64,000 nucleotides of DNA from Psychrobacillus mangrovi (GTDB lineage Bacteria; Bacillota; Bacilli; Bacillales_A; Planococcaceae), in NCBI RefSeq assembly GCF_037104765.1, contig NZ_JBAWSY010000001.1, forward strand, positions 434,001 to 498,000, in the 5' to 3' direction. The position numbers were made by a program, and so were the translations under genes. The notes under the pieces were generated by a model. It did no database searches. It was not told where the DNA came from and saw only the letters and a list, made by a program, of their open reading frames with translations. Within the stretch, counting starts at the first letter, position 1. Every line of letters starts with the position of its first letter. Shown piece by piece: positions 32,680 to 41,770 of the stretch.

Positions 32680-33876
32680 TTGTCAACCAAACAGGCAAAA
32701 AATACAAGGAGTATAATGTTACTTATACTCGGTATAATTTCGATATCTGCAACATTAAGATCCCCGCTAACATCGGTTGGACCGATTATTTCATACATTC
32801 GAGATGGACTAGCTATTTCAAATGTCTTAGCAGGTTTTATAAATACTATTCCGCTTTTAGCATTCGCAATCGTTTCACCATTTGCACCAAAGATTGCTCG
32901 AAAATTTGGAATGGAGATGGCTCTGTTTCTCTCTGTATTATTGTTAGCTATTGGAATTATCTCTCGTTCAATAGGATCCACTACTTTTTTACTCGTTGGT
33001 ACCGCACTTATAGGCATTGCAATTTCTTTTGGTAATGTATTGATGCCAAGTTTGATTAAACTTAAATTTCCTTTACAAGTTGGATTATTAACAGCAATTT
33101 TTACAGTCTCAATGAATATATCTGCAGGTATTGGGGCTGGAATTAGTTATCCAATAGCGTCTAGTACTTCATTCGGATGGCAAGGTGCTCTTGGGTGCTG
33201 GTCAATATTAACCATTATTGCTGCAATTATTTGGATTCCCCAAATTAAAAAGAAAGAAAGTTTGGAGACAAAAAGTGTATCTCCAAGCAAAAACGAAAAA
33301 TCTTTATTGCATTCCCCTCTCACTTGGACTATTACATTAAGTATGGGGCTACAATCGCTAATATTTTATACAACTGCAGCATGGATTCCGGAAATACTAC
33401 AATCTCAAGGGATGGAAGCAGATCAATCGGGGTGGATGCTATCCATCATGCAATTTGCACAACTACCTATGACCTTTTTAATACCGATTTTAGCTGGAAG
33501 ATTAAAAGACCAACGAATACTTGTAGTAGTATTTACGGTGCTGTATTTAGTTGGTTTCATAGGCTTGTTAATGGGAATGAAATCTCTTGCTATTGTTTGG
33601 ATGATATTCATTGGTTTAGCTGGAGGGGCTTCGTTTGGACTAGTAATGATGTTTTTCTCACTTCGAACTCGAACACCTATGCAGGCGGCAGATCTTTCCG
33701 GAACTGCTCAATCAATTGGATATTTGTTGGCAGCAATAGGTCCTGTTTTCTTCGGTTATATTCATGATGTAACCTTGAATTGGAATACTCCTATCATATT
33801 GTTTATCGTAGCGGCAATTTTATTATTCATTTCTGGCATGCATGCCGGAAGGGATCGTTACGTATTTCCTGAATAA
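32680..33876 (+). CDS. MFS transporter, CynX/NimT family
   Basis: Twelve-helix major facilitator, 398 residues, starting at TTG behind AAGGAGAG. The family loop between helices appears as LRSPLTSVGP at the front and GRLKDQR after helix 8; a long charged cytoplasmic loop around residues 185-210 (KKKESLETKSVSPSKNEK) separates the halves. Relatives include E. coli CynX (cyanate region) and NimT (2-nitroimidazole exporter); the substrate here cannot be deduced. It has a strong terminator directly after the stop. Confidence 0.88.
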   Translation: MSTKQAKNTRSIMLLILGIISISATLRSPLTSVGPIISYIRDGLAISNVLAGFINTIPLLAFAIVSPFAPKIARKFGMEMALFLSVLLLAIGIISRSIGSTTFLLVGTALIGIAISFGNVLMPSLIKLKFPLQVGLLTAIFTVSMNISAGIGAGISYPIASSTSFGWQGALGCWSILTIIAAIIWIPQIKKKESLETKSVSPSKNEKSLLHSPLTWTITLSMGLQSLIFYTTAAWIPEILQSQGMEADQSGWMLSIMQFAQLPMTFLIPILAGRLKDQRILVVVFTVLYLVGFIGLLMGMKSLAIVWMIFIGLAGGASFGLVMMFFSLRTRTPMQAADLSGTAQSIGYLLAAIGPVFFGYIHDVTLNWNTPIILFIVAAILLFISGMHAGRDRYVFPE

Positions 33877-33884
33877 TAAATTAC

Positions 33885-33926
33885 AAAAAAAGGAATCAGC
33901 GAATTTGACATGCTGATTCCTTTTTT
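33885..33926 (+). terminator. MFS gene terminator
   Basis: AAAAAAAGGAATCAGC, 11-base loop, GCTGATTCCTTTTTT. Confidence 0.9.
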
Positions 33927-33929
33927 ATT

Positions 33930-34295
33930 TGGCACTGTTATTTATTTCTTTTGATTTATAACTAGTTGAGTTTGTTATTTATAATGGAGACATTATAGAG
34001 CAGATACAAGGATGTGCGCTTGCCGCACGCTACGCATGGGCCTCCGCAGGATGAGTCGCTCCAGAGGGATAGAGGGATGCGCTTGCGCATACAGCGGCTC
34101 ATGCACGTTCGGCCATCGCGAATGCCTATAGTTGATATTCTATCTGATTTAGTCTATGCCTAATTGGTAATTAGACATTAGGTAGTACGGCTACGCATGA
34201 GAAAGCTATAGAATACATTTCAAAATTACCTATATATTTGTGAAGTTTCTTCTCAACTCTGTGAATAGTAACATCGATGTTAAAATGCCTTTTAT
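33930..34295. other. Gene-free stretch with a GC-rich island
   Basis: No gene. Positions 34010-34135 are far richer in G and C than anything around and hold two compact hairpins: GTGCG-CTTGC-CGCAC (34014-34028) and ATGCGC-TT-GCGCAT (34077-34090). It may be a degraded member of the dispersed GC-rich repeats found at 41977, 48117 and 51816, but the similarity is weak. Confidence 0.55.
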
Positions 34296-35375
34296 TTAGT
34301 AAGGAGTACTTTGATAAAAATAATTAGGGGTCTTCTTTTCATTTGAAAATTGTTTATGAAAAATATGTGTTGTTGATGGAGATACTGGTGGTATCAACCA
34401 TGTCCAGTTCCCTGTTACATCTCGTCCTGCATCCATTTCGTTTGACTCGAAACGCTTGAACTGCTGTGCTGCTGTATGGTGATCTACTATACTAATTCCT
34501 TCCTCTTTATAGGAATATAATACAGCTGCATTCAATTCAACTAATGCACGGTCCTTCCATAGGGAAGCATTAGATTTTGTATTTAAACCCATTCGCTCCG
34601 CAATTGCAGGAAGCATATTATAACGATAATCATCAGCTAAATTTCGTGCACCAATTTCTGTACCCATATACCATCCATTAAAAGGAGCGGCTGCATATGA
34701 AATTCCTCCGACTTCCAACTTCATGCTAGAGATTATAGGAACTGCATACCACTTTAATTGAAGATCTTCAAACCAATTATATTCAGGATGCCGAATGGAT
34801 ACTTCTAAGATATATTCTTTCGGAATCTCAAATAACTTGGGCTGATTATTTTTAATTTGAATTACTAACGGTAGGACATCAAACTGGCCACATTCACCCT
34901 TCCAACCTAAGTTTTCGCATACTTTTGTAAAAGGAATGGAGTCAGGATCACCAACAATACCATCAGACGATTCATAACCAGCATATCTAATTAACTGATG
35001 ATTCCATATACGCACATTTGTAGAAGAAAATAAAGTAATGGTTGGTCGTATTCGTCCCTCATTTGAAGCAAACTGAATGTGCTCAAGTAATGCTTGGTAT
35101 ATTTCTTCTTCTGTTATTAAATCTCTCTTGTCCTTAACGTGCAAGCTTTGCCAAAATAAACGTCCTATACATTTATTGCTATTACGCCATGCCATTTTAG
35201 CACCATATGTAATTTCATCTAACGTCTGTTTATAATTGCCTTTATTCATTATTTCTTGTTCTATCTCAATTAACCGAGTTTGCATCTTTTCATTGGACTG
35301 ACCTGTTTCATCATAATATGCATTTATAAAATCTTTCGCTTCTTTTAACACGCCATTCATCCTCTCACTGTTCAT
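34296..35375 (-). CDS. nos: Bacterial nitric oxide synthase oxygenase
   Basis: Haem enzyme that makes nitric oxide from arginine; the bacterial form lacks the reductase and borrows electrons. About 359 residues. The haem-thiolate Cys is in RNSNKCIGRLFW, preceded by YGAKMAWRNS; the substrate region has PFNGWYMGTEIGARNLAD with the arginine-binding Glu, and WTWLIPPVSPSTTHIFH near the end. Start unclear: ATGs at 35384 and 35375 lack a ribosome site, while GAGAGG would suit a GTG at 35351. In Bacillus NO protects against oxidative stress and some antibiotics. Confidence 0.93.
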   Translation of the reverse strand: MNSERMNGVLKEAKDFINAYYDETGQSNEKMQTRLIEIEQEIMNKGNYKQTLDEITYGAKMAWRNSNKCIGRLFWQSLHVKDKRDLITEEEIYQALLEHIQFASNEGRIRPTITLFSSTNVRIWNHQLIRYAGYESSDGIVGDPDSIPFTKVCENLGWKGECGQFDVLPLVIQIKNNQPKLFEIPKEYILEVSIRHPEYNWFEDLQLKWYAVPIISSMKLEVGGISYAAAPFNGWYMGTEIGARNLADDYRYNMLPAIAERMGLNTKSNASLWKDRALVELNAAVLYSYKEEGISIVDHHTAAQQFKRFESNEMDAGRDVTGNWTWLIPPVSPSTTHIFHKQFSNEKKTPNYFYQSTPY

Positions 35376-35384
35376 TACCATCAT

Positions 35385-35531
35385 AAAAGAAACGGTTCAG
35401 AACAAACAAGTACTAAGGTCGCTTAAGTTGTGAGGGAATTATGACAGAATTAAAAGGTAGAAAAAACTCTAAAGTTGCTTACTCTAGTTCTTCAATTATG
35501 TATACTTCAGGATTCTGAATGATTATGTATG
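35385..35531. other. Spacer upstream of nos
   Basis: No supported gene. A 25-codon plus-strand frame at 35441-35518 has GAGGG close to an ATG but nothing else. Confidence 0.4.
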
Positions 35532-35762
35532 CTAACTGAACAAGTTTTTTTCAGAGTATGTAAGTTGTTTGATTTTTTTATTACACTTTGAATCTAGCTG
35601 AACTAAACGAACGATATTTTCTATAATTGATACAACTGGTTGTAAAATTTCTAGGTTTCGTTCACCATTAACTAGAAGAATATCGATGAGCTGTTCTCGT
35701 ACGTTTACACTTGTGCACAATGCAACAACTTCGCCTGGAACTACCGTTTAAATGCAGGAAAG
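35532..35762 (-). pseudogene. Possible broken gene, frame lost at an AAA run
   Basis: The downstream part reads TVVPGEVVALCTSVNVREQL, then IDILLVNGERNLEILQPVVS and on to LTYSEKNLFS, without a start codon or ribosome site. One base inserted at the AAA near 35752 would join it in frame to SRKTDNDSVVFPAFK upstream. The composition looks like coding sequence, but no start was found upstream either and the family is not recognised. Treat as a remnant. Confidence 0.3.
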
Positions 35763-35880
35763 ACAACTGAATCATTATCTGTTTTTCGACTTATAAAAAT
35801 TTTAGGGACATTGTAAAACCGCAATTCTATGAATCTTTTGCTTATTATAGCTATAAGTTTATTTAATAATACATAAAAAT

Positions 35881-35909
35881 AAGACACGAACCTTAGTGGT
35901 TCGTGTCTT
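35881..35909 (-). terminator. TRAP transporter operon terminator
   Basis: AAGACACGAACC, loop TTAGT, GGTTCGTGTCTT; a perfect 12-bp stem with T-rich flank, directly after the dctQM stop. Confidence 0.87.
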
Positions 35910-35913
35910 ATAT

Positions 35914-37932
35914 TTATAATGCTACGGCTTGTTTATCCTTATTTTTCTCACGCGTAAATAATTGAATTGCTAGTAGAATCCCAAATATAACTAATCCTGT
36001 TATATCAGAAAAACTTTCTGGATAGATCAATAACAAACCTGCCCCAATTGCAAATATTCTTTCAATCCAAGTTACTTTTCGGTACCAGAAACCAATCATC
36101 CCGGCTCCAATAGCAATCATCCCAGTGATTGCTGTAAATACGACCCAAATTATTTCTAAGAATGTCGTATCAATCATTAACAAGGCAGGGGAGAATATAA
36201 CCATATAAGGAATAATAAACGCAGCTACAGCTAATTTTGCTGCTACTACTCCTGTTTTAACTGGATCTCCACCTGAAACCCCAGACGCAGCAAACGCTGC
36301 TAAAGCAACTGGTGGCGTAATATCAGCAATTATACCAAAATAGAAAACAAAAAGATGTGCTGATAGTGCGACCACTAAAGGTACTGTTGCACCTGCTGGC
36401 ATATCTAGCATGAGCAACGTAATAATTGCTGGAGCAGCAATTGTAGAAGTGATTACATAGTTAGCTGTAGTAGGTGATCCCATACCTAGAACAATGGAAG
36501 CTAACATAGTAAAGATTAGAGTTAAAAATATGTTACCTCCTGATGCAGAGATAAGTCCATTTGCCAAACTTAGACCTAGCCCTGTTTTCACAACTACCCC
36601 AACTATTATTCCAGCAGCTGCGGTGGCTGCAGCAACTGCAAGCGCCGTACGTGCTCCATCAACAAGAGCATCTATGATATCTCTAAAGCCCATTCTTGTT
36701 TGTTTATCAAATGCACTAAAAACAACAGCTGCTACTATACCCCAAAGAGCTGCTTGCATAGTAGGAACTCCGATAAACATTAATACGATTATCGCAACAA
36801 TGGGGATTAACAGGTAAAGTTTCTTAAAAACTTCCTTCCTGTCTGGCATTTCTTCCTTTGACATTCCTCTTAAACCTACACGCTTTGCTTCAAAGTGAGT
36901 CATAATCCATATTCCAGCAAAGTATAATATAGCTGGAATTGCTGCTGCCTTAGCAATCTCCCAATAAGTTATACCTCCGATAAATTCTACCATTAAGAAT
37001 GCTGCTGCTCCCATAATCGGTGGCATTAACTGACCACCAGTAGATGCGGCAGCTTCAACACCACCAGCAAATTCTTTACGGTAACCAAGTTTTTTCATCA
37101 TCGGAATAGTATAAGAACCAGATGTTACAACGTTTGCTACCGAACTACCTGAAATTGTTCCTTGTAACGCACTTGAGAATATAGCCACTTTTGCAGGTCC
37201 TCCAACAAGACGACCTGCAATGGTCACTGCTAAATCATTGAAATATTGTCCAACACCTGTTTTCACTAAAAAGGCTCCGAAAAGTAAGAACACAAAGATA
37301 AATGTTGCAGATACACTAATTGGCGTTCCCAAAATTCCATCTGTTGTAAAAAACATCAAATGAATAAGGCTACTTAAATCCTGACCTCTGTGAGCTAGAA
37401 AGCCTGGGAAATATGGACCGAAAAATGCATAAACTAAAAACGCAGTAGCTATTATTGTTATCGGCATACCTACTGCCCTACGAGCTGCTTCTAATGTTAA
37501 CAATACAGCTAGCGTTCCAACGATAAAATCCAGTTGTGTTAACTTACCAACTCTAAAAACAAGTTCTTGGTATTGTATTGGCCAGTATAAACCAACACCG
37601 ATTGCTAAAAACGACAAAATATAATCATAGAATGGAATAGTTCCTTTTCTAAGAAATTTCTTACGTGCAGGAAATAATAGAAAAATTAAGGCCAACGCAA
37701 AACCTAAATGAATCGAACGTTGTAAATATGCTGTAAATTGCCCCCATATTGCTGTGTAGAGTTGAAATAATGAAAAGGCAAGTAAACCGAAAAAGATTAT
37801 TTTCTTAACGACTCCATCAACAGATCTAGTATTTGACTCTGGATCGTATTTTTGTAATATAGCCAGTTGCTCTTCTTCTGACAGCTGTTTAAATTCATTT
37901 TTCTGATTATTAATTTGGTTCTTTTCAGTCAT
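35914..37932 (-). CDS. TRAP transporter permease, fused DctQ-DctM type
   Basis: Membrane half of a tripartite ATP-independent transporter of the TAXI class. 672 residues with about 16 or more hydrophobic segments: a small DctQ-like part (about residues 40-160) and a large DctM-like part. Conserved loops include GGPAKVAIFSSALQGTISGSS (shortened: ALQGTISGSSVANV), GGQLMPPIMGAAAF and MGSPTTANYVI. Sodium- or proton-driven uptake of an organic acid is expected; TAXI systems that have been studied move glutamate/glutamine or 2-oxoglutarate. It overlaps the DUF1850 gene by 8 bases. Confidence 0.92.
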   Translation of the reverse strand: MTEKNQINNQKNEFKQLSEEEQLAILQKYDPESNTRSVDGVVKKIIFFGLLAFSLFQLYTAIWGQFTAYLQRSIHLGFALALIFLLFPARKKFLRKGTIPFYDYILSFLAIGVGLYWPIQYQELVFRVGKLTQLDFIVGTLAVLLTLEAARRAVGMPITIIATAFLVYAFFGPYFPGFLAHRGQDLSSLIHLMFFTTDGILGTPISVSATFIFVFLLFGAFLVKTGVGQYFNDLAVTIAGRLVGGPAKVAIFSSALQGTISGSSVANVVTSGSYTIPMMKKLGYRKEFAGGVEAAASTGGQLMPPIMGAAAFLMVEFIGGITYWEIAKAAAIPAILYFAGIWIMTHFEAKRVGLRGMSKEEMPDRKEVFKKLYLLIPIVAIIVLMFIGVPTMQAALWGIVAAVVFSAFDKQTRMGFRDIIDALVDGARTALAVAAATAAAGIIVGVVVKTGLGLSLANGLISASGGNIFLTLIFTMLASIVLGMGSPTTANYVITSTIAAPAIITLLMLDMPAGATVPLVVALSAHLFVFYFGIIADITPPVALAAFAASGVSGGDPVKTGVVAAKLAVAAFIIPYMVIFSPALLMIDTTFLEIIWVVFTAITGMIAIGAGMIGFWYRKVTWIERIFAIGAGLLLIYPESFSDITGLVIFGILLAIQLFTREKNKDKQAVAL

Positions 37933-38440
37933 TAATTTTTTCTCCTTTCATTTGCTGGTAGAAAGAAAGTTTTCTCACTTCAAAAAAATATGATTTTCCA
38001 CGTTTCAACGATTTTTTTAAATCAATTTTTTCTTCTAGATAGATAAAATATAAATCCATATCTATATTAGCTATAAATATTGTAAATGAGTCTAGTATCT
38101 CGTTTCTATATGTAAGAATATACTTTCCGTTTTTTTCTTCAAAAGTTTGCCCTTTTTCTGCGTATCCTGGCAAACCAATTGCTAGATCAGAATAATTCAT
38201 TGAAAGCAATTGAATTTTTGAATTATTTGTTATTTTATATGATTCGATAACATCAGTCTTGTGTATAGAGTGTGTATAACGAATTTCAAAATGATCTTCA
38301 TTTACTATAGGTAAATAGTGAATTATTGGATTATCGATTCTTGTTTCTCGAAAAACAAATACTTCCTGATAAGGATAAAAAATAAGAAGAGCTATTAGGC
38401 ATGTAACTATAAGAATTACAGGCAACTTGAGAAAATACAT
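37925..38440 (-). CDS. DUF1850 protein of a TAXI-TRAP operon
   Basis: 171 residues with one N-terminal membrane segment (MYFLKLPVILIVTCLIALLI) and an extracytoplasmic beta-rich domain containing FEIRYTHSIHKTDVIESYKI, the family's conserved core. DUF1850 genes regularly sit between the solute-binding protein and the fused permease of TAXI transporters, as here, but their function is unknown. I start at 38440 because GGGAGGAG lies 5 bases upstream. Confidence 0.82.
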   Translation of the reverse strand: MYFLKLPVILIVTCLIALLIFYPYQEVFVFRETRIDNPIIHYLPIVNEDHFEIRYTHSIHKTDVIESYKITNNSKIQLLSMNYSDLAIGLPGYAEKGQTFEEKNGKYILTYRNEILDSFTIFIANIDMDLYFIYLEEKIDLKKSLKRGKSYFFEVRKLSFYQQMKGEKIND

Positions 38441-38515
38441 TCTCACTCCTCCCATTAATTAAATAAAAAAGGGTATGAAGCATGCGCAACATAGCCCCTA
38501 ATTATTTTTAGTTTA

Positions 38516-39517
38516 TTATTTTACTTCATCAAAATATTTTTGAGCTCCTGGATGAACAGGGATCCCTATACCTTCTAAACCTGTTTCTGGTTTAATAAAC
38601 TTACCTTTTGCATGCGTAATACTTGATGCGTTATCATAGATTGCTTTTGTCATTTCATATACTAAATCTTCTGGTAAATCATTACTTACTGCCAACATTG
38701 CTAGCACTGAAACTGTTGGAACATCTTCCGTAAGACCATACGTACCAGACGGAACTACGTCTTTAGCGTAATATGGATATTTCTTAATTAATTCGTCAGC
38801 TTTTGCATCTTCTACAGGTACAATAACTACATTAGCAACAGCATTTAAAGCCTCTACAGCACCAGTTGGAGTACCAGCAGTAATAAATGCAGCATCAATT
38901 TGTCCTGCTTGTAAACTATCTTGGGATTCACCAAAATCTAAGTTTTGAGGTTCAATATCATCCATTTTAATCCCATGAATTTCAAGTAATTGCTCAGCAT
39001 TTGCATATGTTCCTGATCCAGGAGCTCCTACAGATACTTTCTTACCTTTTAGATCCTCAAAAGTTTTGATACCAGATTTATCAGTAGTTACAAGTTGAAC
39101 AGTCTCAGGATATAACGCACCGAGTGCTGAAATTGTATCAATTTTATTCCCTTCAAACATAAATGTACCTTCGGTAGCATAGAAAGCAATATCAGTTTGT
39201 ACGAATGCCACTTCTCCTGTTCCTTCTTGCAGCGCAGTCATATTTGCTGCTGAGGCTTGAGAAACTTCTGCAGTTGTTTTAATACCAGTTTCTTTGCTGA
39301 TCAAATCTGCAAAGGTTCCACCAAGTGGATAATAAGTTCCTTGTGTTCCACCTGTTAAGATACTTAAAAATTTATAATCTTCTTTAGTTTTACCAGATTG
39401 TTCTCCAGAGCCACTTTCTTTAGTTGTGGTCTCCCCTTCTTTAGCCCCACAAGCAGATAACAATAATAAAATGAAAATACTTAATATTGCTATGCCCTTT
39501 ATCTTATTGTTTTTCAA
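38516..39517 (-). CDS. TAXI-family TRAP solute-binding lipoprotein
   Basis: Extracytoplasmic receptor of the TRAP system. 333 residues starting at TTG behind GGGAGGAA. The signal peptide ends in a lipobox LLLLSAC-GAK, so the mature protein is lipid-anchored at Cys. TAXI-family signatures follow: ILTGGTQGTYYPLGG, TTAEVSQASAANM, and VSVGAPGSGTYANAEQLL. A Ser/Gly/Lys linker after the lipobox is a usual tether. First gene of the three-gene operon. The ligand is not predictable from these motifs. Confidence 0.93.
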   Translation of the reverse strand: MKNNKIKGIAILSIFILLLLSACGAKEGETTTKESGSGEQSGKTKEDYKFLSILTGGTQGTYYPLGGTFADLISKETGIKTTAEVSQASAANMTALQEGTGEVAFVQTDIAFYATEGTFMFEGNKIDTISALGALYPETVQLVTTDKSGIKTFEDLKGKKVSVGAPGSGTYANAEQLLEIHGIKMDDIEPQNLDFGESQDSLQAGQIDAAFITAGTPTGAVEALNAVANVVIVPVEDAKADELIKKYPYYAKDVVPSGTYGLTEDVPTVSVLAMLAVSNDLPEDLVYEMTKAIYDNASSITHAKGKFIKPETGLEGIGIPVHPGAQKYFDEVK

Positions 39518-39735
39518 TCCAATTCCTCCCTTTTCTATATAGTTCCCAAAGTACATTATAATTTTACCATAACCATTATTTGAATTGCCATCCTATTATA
39601 TAAATTCTATATTATTATACTAATTTAAACACTTGAAAATGTATAAATACTATATTAAATATAGCATTATCCTGTTTTTATTAACAAAGTTAGCCTTATT
39701 AATGAATATTTATTCATTTTTCTATATAAGAAAAA
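39518..39735. other. Upstream region of the TRAP operon
   Basis: Extremely AT-rich, no gene, many TATAAT-like words; an individual promoter cannot be singled out. Confidence 0.4.
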
Positions 39736-39739
39736 AGAA

Positions 39740-39768
39740 CATACATGAATCTTATAAAGATTCATATA
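39740..39768 (-). terminator. ricA terminator
   Basis: ATGAATCTT, loop ATA, AAGATTCAT; on the minus strand it leads into GTTCTTTTTTCTT. Confidence 0.68.
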
Positions 39769-39788
39769 CATTCTCTTTCTAGTATTCA

Positions 39789-40223
39789 TTAAGAGCAGCT
39801 ACCTGGAGTTGAGTTTCTTACTTGAGATCCAGTTTCCCCTCTTAATAAGTCGCCTTCAGTTGTTTCAATAATTTGATTCGTTACATTATTAGAGATAGAA
39901 TTTGCAACTAATTGAAGTAAGCTATTTACATCTCCTTGTGATTGCTTAAATTCTTGAACTATAGGAATATCGTCAATTTCAGCTTCAATTGCTTCAATTT
40001 TACCTTCAATCATTTTCAGTGCTTTTTCTTTTCCTAAATGTTGAAAGTTTACTGCTTGTTTTTGTAAGCTTTTCAGACTTGCAATTTTTTCACGAACTTG
40101 CTGATTTTCATTTATTTGTGCTTCTGCTCGTTTGAAGAAATCTACTTCTTCAGTATTAGCAATCATTGTAGCTATTTCTTTTGCTTTTTCAATAATTTCG
40201 TCTCTTGAATACTTTGTAGTCAT
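39789..40223 (-). CDS. ricA: RicA (YmcA), Y-complex regulator of RNase Y
   Basis: Subunit of the RicA-RicF-RicT iron-sulphur complex that binds RNase Y and directs maturation of operon mRNAs; needed for sporulation, competence and biofilm in B. subtilis. 144 residues of the YlbF/YmcA family: a helical body (EIATMIANTEEVDFFKRAEA, QINENQQVREKIASLKSLQK) and a C-terminal tail ending PGSCS whose Cys may be an iron ligand. It overlaps miaB as ATGA. RNase Y itself is encoded 6 kb away in this window. Confidence 0.9.
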   Translation of the reverse strand: MTTKYSRDEIIEKAKEIATMIANTEEVDFFKRAEAQINENQQVREKIASLKSLQKQAVNFQHLGKEKALKMIEGKIEAIEAEIDDIPIVQEFKQSQGDVNSLLQLVANSISNNVTNQIIETTEGDLLRGETGSQVRNSTPGSCS

Positions 40224-41770
40224 GAAATTCCCACCCTATGTTCATTTGATACTTCAACTAATTCTCCAGTAAGTGACCAAGTTTTTGCTTCTGTAATTTT
40301 AACTTGTACTAACTGACCAATAATTTCTTTTGGACCTTTAAAGTTAACGAGCTTACTCTTTCTTGTGTAACCTGCTAGTACATCAGGATTATTTTTACTT
40401 TCCCCTTCTACTAACACTTCCACAATTTGTCCTTCATGCTTTTTCATCGCTGCGGCAGACATGTCATTCACTAGTTTATTTAAACGCTGCAATCTTTCTT
40501 TTTTTACTTCCATCTGTACATTATCAATCATTTTTGCAGCTGGAGTTCCTTCTCGAGGCGAGTAAATATACGTATAAGCAATTTCAAATCCAACTTCTTT
40601 ATATAAAGTCATTGTTTCTTCAAACTGTTCATCCGTCTCATTTGGGAATCCTACAATAATATCTGTTGATAAAGACGCATTCGGAATGGCATCTTTAATT
40701 TTTCGAACAAGTTCTAAATAATGTTCTCTTGAATATTTACGAGCCATTATTTTTAAAATATCAGAAGAACCAGATTGAACTGGTAAATGAATATGTTCTA
40801 CTAAGTTTCCGCCTTTTGCAAGTACTTCTATTAGATGATCATCAAAATCTCTTGGATGACTCGTCATGAAACGAATACGAGCTACATCAATTTTACGCAG
40901 ATCATCCATTAGATCTCCAAAACGATAATCTAAATCTTCAAAGTCTTTACCGTATGCATTTACGTTTTGACCTAATAAGGTCACTTCCTTATACCCTTGA
41001 GCTGCAAGATGTCTAATTTCTTGAATAATATCTTCTGGACGTCGACTACGTTCTTTTCCACGCGTGTAAGGCACGATACAATATGTACAGAATTTATCAC
41101 AGCCATACATAATATTTACCCAAGCTTTAATAGACCCTTTTCTTACTCTCGGTAAGTTTTCAATTACATCGCCTTCTTTTGACCAAACTTCTACTACCAT
41201 TTCTTTTGAAAGATAAGCTTCGTTTAAGATGTTAGGCAAACGATGAATATTGTGTGTACCGAAAATCATATCCACTTGATGGTAAGTTTTTAAAATTTTG
41301 TTCACTACTGATTCTTCTTGCGACATACATCCACAGACACCGATTAATACATCAGGGTTGTTCTGCTTCAGATGTTTTAAGTGACCAAGCTCACCAAATA
41401 CTTTATTTTCAGCATTTTCACGTATTGCACATGTATTGAGTAAAATCACATTTGCATCGTCAACAGTATCTGTTGGTTCATAACCCAGTTGCAGGAATAT
41501 ACCCGCCATTACTTCTGTGTCATGCTCGTTCATTTGACAACCATATGTGCGAATATAAAACTTGCGATTTTGACCCATTCTTCTAAACTCTTCGGCTATA
41601 GCAAAATCGTTATGGTAAGCTACATCTTCTTTACCTCTTTTTTTTGCTTCTTTTAAGGATGGTGGTGTATAGACTGTTTGAAAATATTTACTATAATCCT
41701 TCTCGGATTTTTTGTCCGGAGAATTAGGTTCTTTGATTTGATTACTTAATAATCGTGATTCTTCGTTCAT
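40220..41770 (-). CDS. miaB: tRNA-2-methylthio-N6-dimethylallyladenosine synthase
   Basis: Radical-SAM methylthiotransferase that completes ms2i6A37 on tRNAs first modified by MiaA. 516 residues. The N-terminal UPF0004 domain has three cluster Cys (YGCQMNEHD, NTCAIREN, GVCGCM); the radical-SAM motif is GCDKFCTYCIVPYTRG; a C-terminal TRAM domain follows about residue 440. A 70-residue N-terminal extension is typical of Bacillus. I start at 41770 behind AAAGGAG, which itself lies inside a longer frame. Translationally coupled to ricA. Confidence 0.96.
   Translation of the reverse strand: MNEESRLLSNQIKEPNSPDKKSEKDYSKYFQTVYTPPSLKEAKKRGKEDVAYHNDFAIAEEFRRMGQNRKFYIRTYGCQMNEHDTEVMAGIFLQLGYEPTDTVDDANVILLNTCAIRENAENKVFGELGHLKHLKQNNPDVLIGVCGCMSQEESVVNKILKTYHQVDMIFGTHNIHRLPNILNEAYLSKEMVVEVWSKEGDVIENLPRVRKGSIKAWVNIMYGCDKFCTYCIVPYTRGKERSRRPEDIIQEIRHLAAQGYKEVTLLGQNVNAYGKDFEDLDYRFGDLMDDLRKIDVARIRFMTSHPRDFDDHLIEVLAKGGNLVEHIHLPVQSGSSDILKIMARKYSREHYLELVRKIKDAIPNASLSTDIIVGFPNETDEQFEETMTLYKEVGFEIAYTYIYSPREGTPAAKMIDNVQMEVKKERLQRLNKLVNDMSAAAMKKHEGQIVEVLVEGESKNNPDVLAGYTRKSKLVNFKGPKEIIGQLVQVKITEAKTWSLTGELVEVSNEHRVGIS

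Noticed and set aside
33324..33767. 147-codon plus-strand ORF within the MFS gene
   Set aside because: Different frame of a well-supported 398-residue transporter; no ribosome site.
35441..35518. 25-codon plus-strand ORF after GAGGG
   Set aside because: No promoter, terminator or recognisable product; likely chance.
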